The notes: generated by a model from the sequence alone, not told the origin. DNA of 64,000 nt from Hungateiclostridiaceae bacterium UBA1305 (GCA_002307275.1 DBTX01000007.1:11806-75805); one strand, 5' to 3'. Numbered from the stretch's first letter, positions 32,110 to 40,883 are shown. Translations and numbers: made by a program.

Positions 32110-33552
32110 CTATTTCATGGAATACTCCTGCAGCAGCCTTTCTTTCATGTCCCAAAGCGGTTTTGAAAGATCGACATAATATGCGTGAGGGTTCTCAAAC
32201 CGCTTGACCTCGTCCCAGAGCGTATCGACCTGCTCGCAGCAATAGTTTCTGATCTCATTCAGATCAGGGGATGCATAAATGCAGTTCCCTTTTTCGAATA
32301 TCTTTACCATCAGCTTCTTTGCAATAAAGTTGGTAATCTTTTTCTTTTTCCAGGTAAATTCCGGATCAAACAGTTCATACGGTTTTGAATCGTCTATTGT
32401 CTCATCATTTATTGTAATCACATCTGCAATCGCCTTGCCGCTATTGCGGTCGAAAAGCCTCCATACTTGCTTGTAACCGGGGTTCGTGATCTTTCCCACA
32501 TTCTCGCTGAGCTTTATTTTTGGAATAATACATCCGTTTTCCTCAATCGCGCCCAGTTTGTAGACCCCTCCGAATACCGGCTCGGACCTTGAAGTGATCA
32601 TCCTCTCGCCTACCCCGAATGAATTAATGCACGCTCCCTGGGTCAAAAGATCGCGGATGATATATTCATCCAACGAGTTTGACGCAACAATGCCGCAATC
32701 CGTGAAACCCGCTGCATCAAGCATCTTTCTTGCTTCTCTTGATAAATATGTGATATCCCCGCTATCTATTCTTATTCCCTTCGGTCTGAAACCTCGGGGC
32801 AGAACTTCTTCGTTGAATGCTTTAATTGCATTGGGAATGCCTGACTTCAACACATTATAGGTATCAACCAGTAGTGTGCAATCTGCCGGATATGTTCTGG
32901 CATAAGCCCTGAACGCCTCGATTTCCGACGGAAAAATCTGTATCCAGCTGTGTGCCATTGTTCCAAGCGCGGGTATGCCGTAGTCACGATCCACAATGGT
33001 GCAGGCTGTACCGGCACAGCCCCCGATATAGGCCGCCCTGGCTCCGCTGATTGCCCCGTCGCTTCCCTGCGCCCTTCGTGAGCCGAACTCCATCACGGGT
33101 CTTCCCTGTGCAGCCCTGACGATCCTGTTGGCTTTCGTGGCAATCAGGCTTTGATGGTTCACCGTAAGCAGCAGCATCGTCTCAATAAACTGTGCTTCAA
33201 TTACCGGTCCTCTGACAGTTACAATAGGCTCATTCGGGAATATGGGCGTCCCTTCGGGAATAGTCCAGACATCGCAGGTAAACTTAAAATTCTTCAGGTA
33301 AATGAAAAATTCCTCGCTGAACTTTCCCTTTCCCCTAAGATAATCAATGTCCCGATCTGTAAAACACAACTTCTCCAGATATCCGATAAATTGTTCAATG
33401 CCTGCCATTATTGCAAAGCCGCCATTATCAGGCACTTTTCGGAAAAACATATCAAAGTATGTGATCTTATCCCTCAAGCCATTTTCCAGATACCCATTGG
33501 CCATGGTAATTTCATAAAAATCCGTCAGCATGGTAAGATTTTTCTCTTCCAT
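32110..33552 (-). CDS. pncB: Nicotinate phosphoribosyltransferase
   Basis: 480 residues from the ATG at 33552 (GGAGGG upstream). It converts nicotinate and PRPP to nicotinate mononucleotide in NAD salvage. Typical blocks: LLTDFYEITMANGYLENGL-type start (MLTDFYEITMANGYLENG), FGSRRAQGSDGAISGARAAY, GTMAHSWIQIFPSE, LLVDTYNVLKSGIPNAI, GIRIDSGDITYLSREARK, and SFGVGERMITS. Length and motifs fit the long bacterial PncB. A nicotinamidase-like (cysteine hydrolase) fragment lies just upstream, which may once have supplied its substrate. Confidence 0.96.
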   Translation of the reverse strand: MEEKNLTMLTDFYEITMANGYLENGLRDKITYFDMFFRKVPDNGGFAIMAGIEQFIGYLEKLCFTDRDIDYLRGKGKFSEEFFIYLKNFKFTCDVWTIPEGTPIFPNEPIVTVRGPVIEAQFIETMLLLTVNHQSLIATKANRIVRAAQGRPVMEFGSRRAQGSDGAISGARAAYIGGCAGTACTIVDRDYGIPALGTMAHSWIQIFPSEIEAFRAYARTYPADCTLLVDTYNVLKSGIPNAIKAFNEEVLPRGFRPKGIRIDSGDITYLSREARKMLDAAGFTDCGIVASNSLDEYIIRDLLTQGACINSFGVGERMITSRSEPVFGGVYKLGAIEENGCIIPKIKLSENVGKITNPGYKQVWRLFDRNSGKAIADVITINDETIDDSKPYELFDPEFTWKKKKITNFIAKKLMVKIFEKGNCIYASPDLNEIRNYCCEQVDTLWDEVKRFENPHAYYVDLSKPLWDMKERLLQEYSMK

Positions 33553-33578
33553 AGTATATCCCTCCATCAGCTTATATC

Positions 33579-33726
33579 TTATTTGACCGAACCGACCAGT
33601 TCCACTCCGTTGCCCGACATATTGAACAATGCCACCGCATTGAGCAGATCCGCATCATGCAGGCCATGATCAAAGGTGTCGACTGCATTGACAGGTACGA
33701 TGATGCGGGAGCTGCCCTCATATTAT
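33579..33726 (-). pseudogene. C-terminal fragment of a cysteine hydrolase (isochorismatase/nicotinamidase-like)
   Basis: The minus strand encodes EGSSRIIVPVNAVDTFDHGL, HDADLLNAVALFNMSGNGVE and LVGSVK, then a TAA at 33579-33581. This resembles the tail of a cysteine hydrolase of the isochorismatase superfamily. A stop lies in frame at its upstream side and there is no start, so the catalytic part has been lost. Its position immediately upstream of pncB suggests a former NAD-salvage operon. Confidence 0.5.
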
Positions 33727-33829
33727 TCAACATTAAATATGTAAAAATTTAAAATATTCTTTATATTATATCACAGCCAATTCATGCAAATAATATGTTT
33801 ACTACAAACAATGAAAAAAGGAGAACGTT

Positions 33830-35743
33830 TTGGGCCAAAAGAAAAACATGTTTGCAACTGCATTTAAATGGTTGTCCTACACGGAAAAGCAGGATACAAA
33901 ATTTATCATTCCGGAAGCTGATGAGATTTTGGAGAGCCGGAAGGCTGAAGAAAATTCAACTGATCAGGTGTCTGCAAAATCTAAAGCAAAAGATGTCCAG
34001 GAATCTACGTCCAAAAAAGAGTATTCCATTAAACAAACACGGAACCATACTTTTGCAAAACCCCATCAGGCGACTCCTATTAAAAACAAGGACGGAAATT
34101 CCATTGAGGATAAACGGGATGATAAAACCAAAGAGAAATCTCCTGGAGATAAAAACACCTGTATGCCAGAAAAAAAGCAAAAGGGCGGCAATAACGACAA
34201 AGGAGAAAGTATTCCGGCAGATATTGAGGATAATCTTGATAATTTAAAAAGGGTTTTTAATTCAAAAGATAATAAGGATGTTATCTATCGCAGACTTAGT
34301 ATTGCAGATGGAACAAATGCATTTATCTTCTATGTTGATGGAATGGTAAACAAAGAAGTCATCAATTTATCAATATTAAAACCATTACTGGAAAGAAACA
34401 AGTTCGGCAACCTGCAGGGGAAAAACCTGTTTGATTATATATTTGACTGCGTTATCGAGACTCATCAGATGAATAAGGCTGAGAGTCAGGAAGATGCAAT
34501 CATTGATATATTGTCAGGAAATACAGGAATTTTCATTGATGGCTATCCAAGCTATATCCTCTGCGAAACAAAAGGTTTCGAAAGGCGCAATGTGGAAAAA
34601 CCTCTGATTGAGGGCGTCGTGAAGGGACCGCAGGAAGCCTTCAACGAAAACCTTCGCACCAATATTACACTGTTAAGGAGAATTATAAAGAACAGGGAAC
34701 TGACAACTTATTTTATAAATACAGGTAAGCGCAATAATGAGAAATTTGCGGTAATTTATATAAACAAGCTGGCAAACCCGGTTTTGGTGAATGAAGTAAT
34801 CCGCAGAATAAAAAGTATTGATACGGATTTGATCATGGGCGACGGTGTTCTGGAACAGTTTATTGAAGACCACCCATTTTCATTATTTCCTACGATGATA
34901 TCTACAGAAAGGCCGGACCGCACGGCAGCGAATCTGGTCGAGGGTAAAGTCGTCATACTGTCTGAAGGCGTACCATTTGCGCTGATTGTACCGGTAACTA
35001 TCGCAGATCTCCTTCACACTGCCGAGGATTCAGCCCTGAGATGGCAGTATGGAACAGTTCTGAGACTAATCAGGTTATTCTCCTTTTTCGTTGCAACGAT
35101 GCTCCCGGGTATGTATGTCGCATTGACAACCTTTCACGGAGAGATGATACCGACCGACCTTTTAATTGCAATCGCAAAGGCGCGTGAAAACGTCCCCTTC
35201 CCAACGATAGCGGAAGTGCTGCTGATGGAGGTTTCTTTTGAATTAATCCGCGAGGCGGGCATTAGGATCCCTGGCATCATCGGCAACACAATCGGTATCA
35301 TCGGCGCTCTGATACTTGGTCAGGCGGCTGTACAGGCAAATCTGGTCAGCCCCGTTTTGATCATAATTGTTGCATTCACAGGGCTCGGCAACTTTGCAAT
35401 ACCGGATTTCAGCCTCGCCTTTGGCGCCAGGATCATACGCGTCTTTTTCATATTGCTTGGCGCCACTCTTGGTTTTTACGGGATATCACTCGGTATACTG
35501 GTTTCATTCGCGCTGACAGTAAGCCTGAATTCTTTCGGAGTACCTTTATTCAGCACAATTGCTCCGAAAACAAAACGCAGCTTTGATTACTTTATCAGAT
35601 GGCCAATGTGGAAGCAGGAAAAAAGACCTGATTATCTAAATCCTCTTGATATCACCAGACAGCCGAAAATATCGCGAAAATGGATCAAATCAAAGTCCAG
35701 CAGTATAAAGTCCCTGGGAAAGGATGACAGTGATGAACAGTGA
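33830..35743 (+). CDS. GerA-family spore germinant receptor, A subunit
   Basis: 637 residues from a TTG at 33830 with AGGAG six bases upstream. The first 110 or so residues are hydrophilic and Lys/Glu/Asn-rich and not part of the conserved domain. The GerA domain follows from about residue 135: IYRRLSIADGTNAFIFYVDG, ERRNVEKPLIEGVVKGPQEAFNENLRTN-type core (KGPQEAFNENLRTNITLLRR), and the membrane part with EVLLMEVSFELIREAGIRIP. GerA-type A subunits form membrane channels in the spore inner membrane together with B and C subunits, which follow here. The germinant is unknown. The B gene overlaps the 3' end. Confidence 0.95.
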   Translation: MGQKKNMFATAFKWLSYTEKQDTKFIIPEADEILESRKAEENSTDQVSAKSKAKDVQESTSKKEYSIKQTRNHTFAKPHQATPIKNKDGNSIEDKRDDKTKEKSPGDKNTCMPEKKQKGGNNDKGESIPADIEDNLDNLKRVFNSKDNKDVIYRRLSIADGTNAFIFYVDGMVNKEVINLSILKPLLERNKFGNLQGKNLFDYIFDCVIETHQMNKAESQEDAIIDILSGNTGIFIDGYPSYILCETKGFERRNVEKPLIEGVVKGPQEAFNENLRTNITLLRRIIKNRELTTYFINTGKRNNEKFAVIYINKLANPVLVNEVIRRIKSIDTDLIMGDGVLEQFIEDHPFSLFPTMISTERPDRTAANLVEGKVVILSEGVPFALIVPVTIADLLHTAEDSALRWQYGTVLRLIRLFSFFVATMLPGMYVALTTFHGEMIPTDLLIAIAKARENVPFPTIAEVLLMEVSFELIREAGIRIPGIIGNTIGIIGALILGQAAVQANLVSPVLIIIVAFTGLGNFAIPDFSLAFGARIIRVFFILLGATLGFYGISLGILVSFALTVSLNSFGVPLFSTIAPKTKRSFDYFIRWPMWKQEKRPDYLNPLDITRQPKISRKWIKSKSSSIKSLGKDDSDEQ

Positions 35744-36833
35744 AGGAAAAATAGGCACCTATGAAGCCATATGCTTTACCTCCCTGGTTATGATCAACAA
35801 AATTTTCTTCACGAGTGTAGGTGGTATTGTTTATCAGACAGGCACTGCTGCCTGGTATGCTACACTTATCTCCTGCCTGACCACATTGATGTTTTTTGCG
35901 TTCATATATCTGCTGCTCAAGCGTTTCCCCGGGAAAGACATCCTGCAGATTTACGAAGCTGTTCTTGGAAAACTGTTTGGCAAGATAGTTGCATTGGTTA
36001 TCTGCAGTTTCGTTATTTTCAATGCCGGTTCTACGTTGAGAGAATTCGTTGAGATGATAAAGGTATACAATCTGCCCTATACTCCCACCAGCATGATCAT
36101 TATCACGTTCCTGTCCGTCTCAATGATCATAGGTTACTTCGGGCTTCAAACTCTGGCCCGTGTATGTGCACTGTGCTTTCTGCCGGCAATAATCGCGCTG
36201 ACTGTAATTCTATTGCTGGCTGCACCAGAATATGACCCAAACCTTTTGAAACCATATGGAGGATATGGCCTGATCACCTCCATGGGACACGGCTTCATGA
36301 GAAGCTCCGCCTATTTCGAATTTATTCTGCTGGGTTTTGCAGTCAATGCAATAGGAGGCTATAAATTTTATAAAAAAATTGGCATATCCAGTATCGTAAT
36401 AACCGGTGCGGTCTTCTCGATTTCCCTGCTCTGTTATCTCATGACCTTTGGCTACGCTGTCGGCAGTGAGAATATTTCCGGTATTTTCGAGCTTTCCAGG
36501 TCAATCTATTTTAACAGGTTCATAGAGAGAGTGGAATCCATATTCCTTTTTGCATGGGTTATTTCATCCGTCATCTCCACGACAGCCTCCTATTATTTCG
36601 GTCTGCTGATCTACAGCAAGGTATTTACAATTAAGGATCACAAACCACTTTTGATCCCCTTTGCCATACTTGTCTTCATAATCGCCATACTACCGGAGAG
36701 CATGCAGGTCGTATCACAGGTAAATATAACTTTCCTGAGACAGTACAGCCTATTTATCATTTATGTGCCGGCAATTATTGTACTGTTAATTGCAGTTATT
36801 TTCAGAAAAAAGGGGCGTGTTGAAAATGCCTAG
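35733..36833 (+). CDS. GerB-family spore germinant receptor, B subunit
   Basis: 366 residues if started at the ATG at 35733, with AAAGG nine bases upstream; an ATG at 35724 is the alternative. It has about ten membrane helices of the APC-like spore germination permease family: SEGKIGTYEAICFTSLVMIN, GSTLREFVEMIKVYNLPYTP and HGFMRSSAYFEFILLGFAVN. The B subunit is thought to bind the germinant. It overlaps the A gene by about ten bases and is followed at once by the C gene. Confidence 0.94.
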   Translation: MNSEGKIGTYEAICFTSLVMINKIFFTSVGGIVYQTGTAAWYATLISCLTTLMFFAFIYLLLKRFPGKDILQIYEAVLGKLFGKIVALVICSFVIFNAGSTLREFVEMIKVYNLPYTPTSMIIITFLSVSMIIGYFGLQTLARVCALCFLPAIIALTVILLLAAPEYDPNLLKPYGGYGLITSMGHGFMRSSAYFEFILLGFAVNAIGGYKFYKKIGISSIVITGAVFSISLLCYLMTFGYAVGSENISGIFELSRSIYFNRFIERVESIFLFAWVISSVISTTASYYFGLLIYSKVFTIKDHKPLLIPFAILVFIIAILPESMQVVSQVNITFLRQYSLFIIYVPAIIVLLIAVIFRKKGRVENA

Positions 36834-38121
36834 GAGAATCATAATCCTGTTGTGCATCGTATCCATACTCGCGCCGACAATGACAGGCTGTTTTGATGTG
36901 CGAGAAATTGATGACCAGGTATACGCCCTTTCTGTGGGAATAGATAAGGGTACTTATAATAAAGTGCGCCTTACCGTACAATATCCGACATATAAAAGCA
37001 GTGACAGCAGCGGAGGATCGAGTCAAAAAGAATCCACGGGCTCCAAAGGCAAGAATGCACAAGCCGGCAGCAATGTGGCCATAATTGAAGCACCTACGAT
37101 GCTTGAAGCTGTCGATATGTTAAGCACCAGCATTTCAAGAAGGATTTCCTTAATGCATGCAAAATGGTACATTTTTTCAGAGGAATTTGCCAGAGCTGGA
37201 ATTGATGAATATATTTCTGGTCTCGAACGTTTCAGGGAAACACGCGGCAGTTCAGCAATAGTGGTTGCAAGAGGTACCGCGGAGGATTTCATCAAAGCCA
37301 ATGAATCCACTATAGGGGACAGCCTCTCCAAATCAATCGAATTACTCCTGCTGCAAACTAATATCACCGGTTTCTTCCCGGATGCAAGATTTACCGATTT
37401 TTATTTCAGCTTGTTTTCACCTTACAGAAGTCCTATAGCACTTTATGGTGGAGTGAATGATTTGGAACTGCCTGAAGATGTTCCTGCTGATCCCAATTCA
37501 AGGACTAGCCGCAAAAACCTGACACCTGGTGAACTGCCAAGGTCAGGCGTGTTGAAAACAGAGTTGGCGGGGATGGCGGTTTTTGATGGCGGTAAAATGG
37601 TCGGCTCCATGGACCCTAATGAAACCGCATGCTATATGATGATCGCAGGCAAGTATAGTGGTGGCAGATTCTCTATTCCTGATAAGGGAAAACCAAACAG
37701 AGACATTATATTTGATATCCATAAAAGCAGAACGCCCAGTATAAAAGTATATTTCGAAAATGGGAAACCGATGATAGATGTCAATATCAAACTCGAATCC
37801 GAAGTCTACGCCATACAGAGCAGAATTGATTATGAGGAACTATCAAATCAAGGTTTACTGGAAGGCCAGATAGAAGAATATCTTCTCACCAGTATGAAAG
37901 GTACCATCAAAAAGGCACAGAAAGAATTCAAGTGTGACATATTCGGATTTGGAGAATGGGCAGCGGGTAATTTTTCCACTATAAATGAATTTGAAGCCTA
38001 TAATTGGCTTTCTCATTTCTCCGAAGCGATCATAAATGTCTCCCTGGATGTCAAGGTCAGAAGAACGGGACTGATCTTCCACTCATCTCCACTATTCAAT
38101 AGTACCGGCAAAGGAGAATAG
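36826..38121 (+). CDS. GerC-family lipoprotein, C subunit
   Basis: 431 residues from the ATG at 36826, overlapping the B gene by 8 bases. The signal peptide ends in a lipobox, ILAPTMTGC, followed by FDVREIDDQVYALSVGIDKG, the standard GerC start (C-W/F-D-x-R-E-I). A serine/glycine-rich linker and the conserved ASTSISRRISLMHAKWYIFS-like block (here MLSTSISRRISLMHAKWYIF) follow. The C-terminal domain is YAIQSRIDYEELSNQGLLEG-type. As a lipoprotein it is anchored at the outer face of the spore inner membrane. Confidence 0.94.
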   Translation: MPRRIIILLCIVSILAPTMTGCFDVREIDDQVYALSVGIDKGTYNKVRLTVQYPTYKSSDSSGGSSQKESTGSKGKNAQAGSNVAIIEAPTMLEAVDMLSTSISRRISLMHAKWYIFSEEFARAGIDEYISGLERFRETRGSSAIVVARGTAEDFIKANESTIGDSLSKSIELLLLQTNITGFFPDARFTDFYFSLFSPYRSPIALYGGVNDLELPEDVPADPNSRTSRKNLTPGELPRSGVLKTELAGMAVFDGGKMVGSMDPNETACYMMIAGKYSGGRFSIPDKGKPNRDIIFDIHKSRTPSIKVYFENGKPMIDVNIKLESEVYAIQSRIDYEELSNQGLLEGQIEEYLLTSMKGTIKKAQKEFKCDIFGFGEWAAGNFSTINEFEAYNWLSHFSEAIINVSLDVKVRRTGLIFHSSPLFNSTGKGE

Positions 38122-38124
38122 GTC

Positions 38125-38292
38125 ATGGTATATTTCGTAATACTGTTTATAATAGCAGTAAGCTATCACACCTTCAGTTATAGTATATTTCTGATCAAAA
38201 AAGAAAAAAACAAGCTGGCTGCCTTCGGTACGATCCTGTTATCGTTATTGAACCTTGCTGTACCTGTTTACATTTTACTGTCAAGATATTGA
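38125..38292 (+). CDS. Small two-helix membrane protein, candidate germinant-receptor D subunit
   Basis: 55 residues, too short for usual length cut-offs, but with AAGGAG 8 bases before the ATG and only 3 bases after the C gene. Two hydrophobic helices (MVYFVILFIIAVSYHTFSYS; FGTILLSLLNLAVPVYILLS) are joined by a short charged turn (KKEKNK). In several spore formers a small two-helix D-subunit gene accompanies germinant-receptor operons and modulates receptor function. Size, topology and position fit that role; sequence similarity was not tested. Its end overlaps the convergent gene by 12 bases. Confidence 0.7.
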   Translation: MVYFVILFIIAVSYHTFSYSIFLIKKEKNKLAAFGTILLSLLNLAVPVYILLSRY

Positions 38293-38583
38293 TTTGCTCA
38301 TCCTGTGCCTCCAATGAATAATTTCGACCACAAGCGCAGTTATGATCGATACAAGGAATACGACTGCCGTTATCATGGCCAATATAGCGTACCCAAGTCC
38401 CTCCATGCCCTCTGAAAACCAGGCTGTTTTTACGATTAATGCCAATGTGGCAGCAAAAGCGATCATGGCAGGAATATATTTTAGGAAGGCCCTTCGAATC
38501 TGTTTTCTTCCCAGAAGGATTGTAGCAGCCGCAAAAGCAACGGCTATTAATACTATAACGATATAAAATAAATACTGTTCCAT
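38281..38583 (-). CDS. Small three-helix membrane protein, unknown
   Basis: 100 residues with three hydrophobic helices (FYIVIVLIAVAFAAATILLG; YIPAMIAFAATLALIVKTAW; ILAMITAVVFLVSIITALVV) and a charged C-terminus (HWRHRMSKSIS). AGGAG precedes the ATG at 38583. I do not recognise a family. It is divergent from hgcA and convergent with the germination operon. Confidence 0.6.
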   Translation of the reverse strand: MEQYLFYIVIVLIAVAFAAATILLGRKQIRRAFLKYIPAMIAFAATLALIVKTAWFSEGMEGLGYAILAMITAVVFLVSIITALVVEIIHWRHRMSKSIS

Positions 38584-38651
38584 GAGATGCTCCTTTACTT
38601 TTATCCTCTGACTATTTTACACAGTTCTTTTTCATTTTACAAATAAACTTT

Positions 38652-38721
38652 AATTGCATATTACAACTATTTTATGTTGCAATTGTTGTGTTATGGGAAT
38701 ATACTGAAAATGCAATTGCAT
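38652..38721. promoter_or_regulatory. Repeated AATTGCA-type palindromic elements upstream of hgcA
   Basis: The region before hgcA holds AATTGCA (38652-38658), TTGCAATTGTTG (38677-38688) and the perfect 12-base palindrome ATGCAATTGCAT (38710-38721), followed by TTGCAATG. TGCAATTG recurs 33 bases apart, about three helical turns. This is the sort of dyad bound by MarR-type regulators, one of which is encoded after hgcB. Binding is inference. Confidence 0.4.
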
Positions 38722-38753
38722 TGCAATGAATTTAATGAAACGGAGTAAATGAT

Positions 38754-39929
38754 ATGAGTAAAGTAAAGCTAAAAGTACCATTGTCTATGCCATCCTCTAC
38801 ATCATCTTCCTCAGGCTGCGGCGGCAGCAACAGCGGCGGAACGGGAACGCTGTGCTGCGAAGATAACGGCAGGAGGGGTCATAGCATTCAAATGAAATAT
38901 ACGAAAGGCGCCTCATGGGTGAGCGGCAGTATTGCCACTGCTGTGGGTGACATTCAGCAAGTATCGGCCAGCCTTGTTTTTTTCGACATTTTAGGTTCAA
39001 TAAAAGCGCGTTTTGGAATCAACAGGGACAATTATAAAATCGAGCCGGGCATATACGGTATTGGAAATCCAGATGGTACATCGCCCGTTCTAGTAACAGC
39101 AAATTATAAAATGACTTTCGACAGCCTTAGAATGGAGCTTTCAGGGCTGGATGTCTGGCTGCTGGTTTTGGATACGAAGGGCATCAATGTCTGGTGTGCC
39201 GCAGGTAAAGGGACATTCGGCACCAGGGAACTGGTGAACAGGATTGCCAGGGTAAGTCTTGGATCAATCGTTTCTCACAGGACCGTCATATTGCCGCAGC
39301 TTGGCGCACCCGGCGTATCCGCGCATGAGGTGACGAAGCAATCGGGTTTCAAGGTCATCTATGGACCGGTCAGATCCGGTGATATCAAAGCCTTCCTCCG
39401 GAATGGAATGACAGCGGACAGCAATATGCGGACTGTCAGGTTCACAATGATAGACCGTTTGGTGCTGACCCCTCTGGAATTTGTAAACACCTTCAAACCG
39501 CTTCTGATCCTGTTTGGTGTACTTTTCATACTGAATCTGACCGGATTGGGACACTTCGGAATTGTAGATTTCTATACCATCCTGGGGGCTGTTTTCACAG
39601 GTGCCGTACTTACTCCGGTTTTACTGCCTTTCATACCCGGAAGGGCATTCTCCTTCAAGGGCTGGCTGCTTGGACTGTTATGGATTGCAGGAGTGCTGTT
39701 TTTGAATGGATTCCCGAATGCTCCCGCATTCAGTTGGTTCACCGCAGCTTCCTATTTTCTTCTGCTGCCCGCTGTTTCTTCCTATCTTGCAATGAACTTT
39801 ACTGGCTGCTCCACCTACACCTCATTTTCAGGTGTAAAGCGGGAAATGGAGATCGCACTGCCTTTGATGATGATATCACTGAGCTTGGGTATTATATTAT
39901 TGTTGATTGGTATGATATTGGGTTTGTAG
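38754..39929 (+). CDS. hgcA: HgcA, corrinoid protein for mercury methylation
   Basis: 391 residues. The decisive feature is the cap-helix motif NVWCAAGK at residues 145-152, with Cys148 as the predicted lower-axial cobalt ligand; N(V/I)WC(A/S)AGK is the established signature of HgcA. Around it lies a corrinoid-binding fold related to the CdhD/AcsC iron-sulfur corrinoid proteins (MELSGLDVWLLVLDTKGI, VILPQLGAPGVSAHEV, GFKVIYGPVRSGDIKAFLRN). The C-terminal 150 residues form about five membrane helices, as expected. The N-terminus has a 50-residue Ser/Gly/Cys-rich extension (SSSSGCGGSNSGGTG, LCCEDN). HgcA transfers a methyl group to Hg(II). hgcB follows by 46 bases. GGAG precedes the ATG. Confidence 0.95.
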   Translation: MSKVKLKVPLSMPSSTSSSSGCGGSNSGGTGTLCCEDNGRRGHSIQMKYTKGASWVSGSIATAVGDIQQVSASLVFFDILGSIKARFGINRDNYKIEPGIYGIGNPDGTSPVLVTANYKMTFDSLRMELSGLDVWLLVLDTKGINVWCAAGKGTFGTRELVNRIARVSLGSIVSHRTVILPQLGAPGVSAHEVTKQSGFKVIYGPVRSGDIKAFLRNGMTADSNMRTVRFTMIDRLVLTPLEFVNTFKPLLILFGVLFILNLTGLGHFGIVDFYTILGAVFTGAVLTPVLLPFIPGRAFSFKGWLLGLLWIAGVLFLNGFPNAPAFSWFTAASYFLLLPAVSSYLAMNFTGCSTYTSFSGVKREMEIALPLMMISLSLGIILLLIGMILGL

Positions 39930-39975
39930 ATTTGCATAAAAGGAAGCATATGTTAAAATAATATGGAGGTTTTTT

Positions 39976-40293
39976 ATGAAGCATAGATATTTGAAGAATC
40001 GTGCCACTCTGAAGTTGGATTCCGCAAAATGCACTGGCTGCGGAATTTGTGCAAAGGTTTGCCCACATAATGTATTATCGGTAAATGATGGGAAAGTTGG
40101 GATAGTCGACATAAATTCCTGTATGGAATGCGGAGCATGCGCGTTGAACTGCCCTTTCTCAGCACTGAGCGTAAAGCCAGGAGTAGGTTGTGCTGCTGCG
40201 ATCATAACAGGTTGGCTGACGGGAAGTGAGCCGACCTGCGGTTGTTCCGATCCGGATGACGGCTGTTCAAATTCCGCCAACGGCTGTTGTTGA
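39976..40293 (+). CDS. hgcB: HgcB, ferredoxin partner of HgcA
   Basis: 105 residues with two [4Fe-4S] motifs: C19-x2-C22-x2-C25-x3-C29 (CTGCGICAKVC) and C49-x2-C52-x2-C55-x3-C59 (CMECGACALNC). A further cysteine in PGVGCAAAI (Cys72) is the extra conserved residue of HgcB, and the tail is cysteine-rich (CGC, then C97) ending in the Cys104-Cys105 pair typical of the family. HgcB passes electrons to HgcA so the corrinoid can be re-reduced, and its cysteine pair is believed to handle Hg(II). GGAGG precedes the ATG. It is encoded directly after hgcA in one operon, as in known methylators. Confidence 0.95.
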   Translation: MKHRYLKNRATLKLDSAKCTGCGICAKVCPHNVLSVNDGKVGIVDINSCMECGACALNCPFSALSVKPGVGCAAAIITGWLTGSEPTCGCSDPDDGCSNSANGCC

Positions 40294-40408
40294 GATACTG
40301 CTCTGATTCCCTACAGTGGCTGCTGCTGAGTAAATAGAAGAACCAGAAAAACAGAAATTGCGCAACAGAAGAAAAAATAGAGTGGTTTTGAGCACATGGA
40401 GGCATTGG

Positions 40409-40849
40409 ATGAGCACATTGGATGAAGAGAAAAAACTGCGTGAAAGTATCAGACAACTTGAGAGAAAAATGGGCTTACTCAATGACAACGAGATGGCCTG
40501 CTGCAGTATAACAATGGCCCAGTGCCATGCTATTGTAGAGATTGGCCGGGCAGGCAGTATTTCACTGATTGATCTTGCCAATCTGTTGAATCTTGACAAC
40601 AGTACCATGAGCAGGACCGTAAACAACCTGGTGACAATAGAATATGTGAAACGTGAGCTGGATCCCGGAGACAGAAGATATGTGACCATTACTCTTACAG
40701 AAAAAGGCCTGGAGCAGTATAACACCATAGAATCCAACATGGATGTTCACTTTTCGGCCATATATAGCTGTATCCCGGAGGATAAAAGGCTTCAGGTGCT
40801 CGAGAGTCTGGAGCTGCTGGTCAAAGCATTCAAGAACAGCTGCTGCTGA
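40409..40849 (+). CDS. MarR-family regulator with paired cysteines, downstream of hgcAB
   Basis: 146 residues from the ATG at 40409 (GGAGG upstream). The MarR winged-helix runs through GRAGSISLIDLANLLNLDNS, then TMSRTVNNLVTIEYVKREL, and DPGDRRYVTITLTEKG, with dimerisation helices at both ends. Unusual are three cysteines near the N-terminus (MACCSITMAQC) and a C-terminal NSCC, a set suited to bind a thiophilic metal or metalloid or to sense redox state. It lies 115 bases after hgcB on the same strand and is probably part of that operon or its regulator. Control of hgcAB is inference. Confidence 0.8.
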   Translation: MSTLDEEKKLRESIRQLERKMGLLNDNEMACCSITMAQCHAIVEIGRAGSISLIDLANLLNLDNSTMSRTVNNLVTIEYVKRELDPGDRRYVTITLTEKGLEQYNTIESNMDVHFSAIYSCIPEDKRLQVLESLELLVKAFKNSCC

Positions 40850-40883
40850 TCTCCGGATGAATTCTGCAATCGCTATCACAGAT

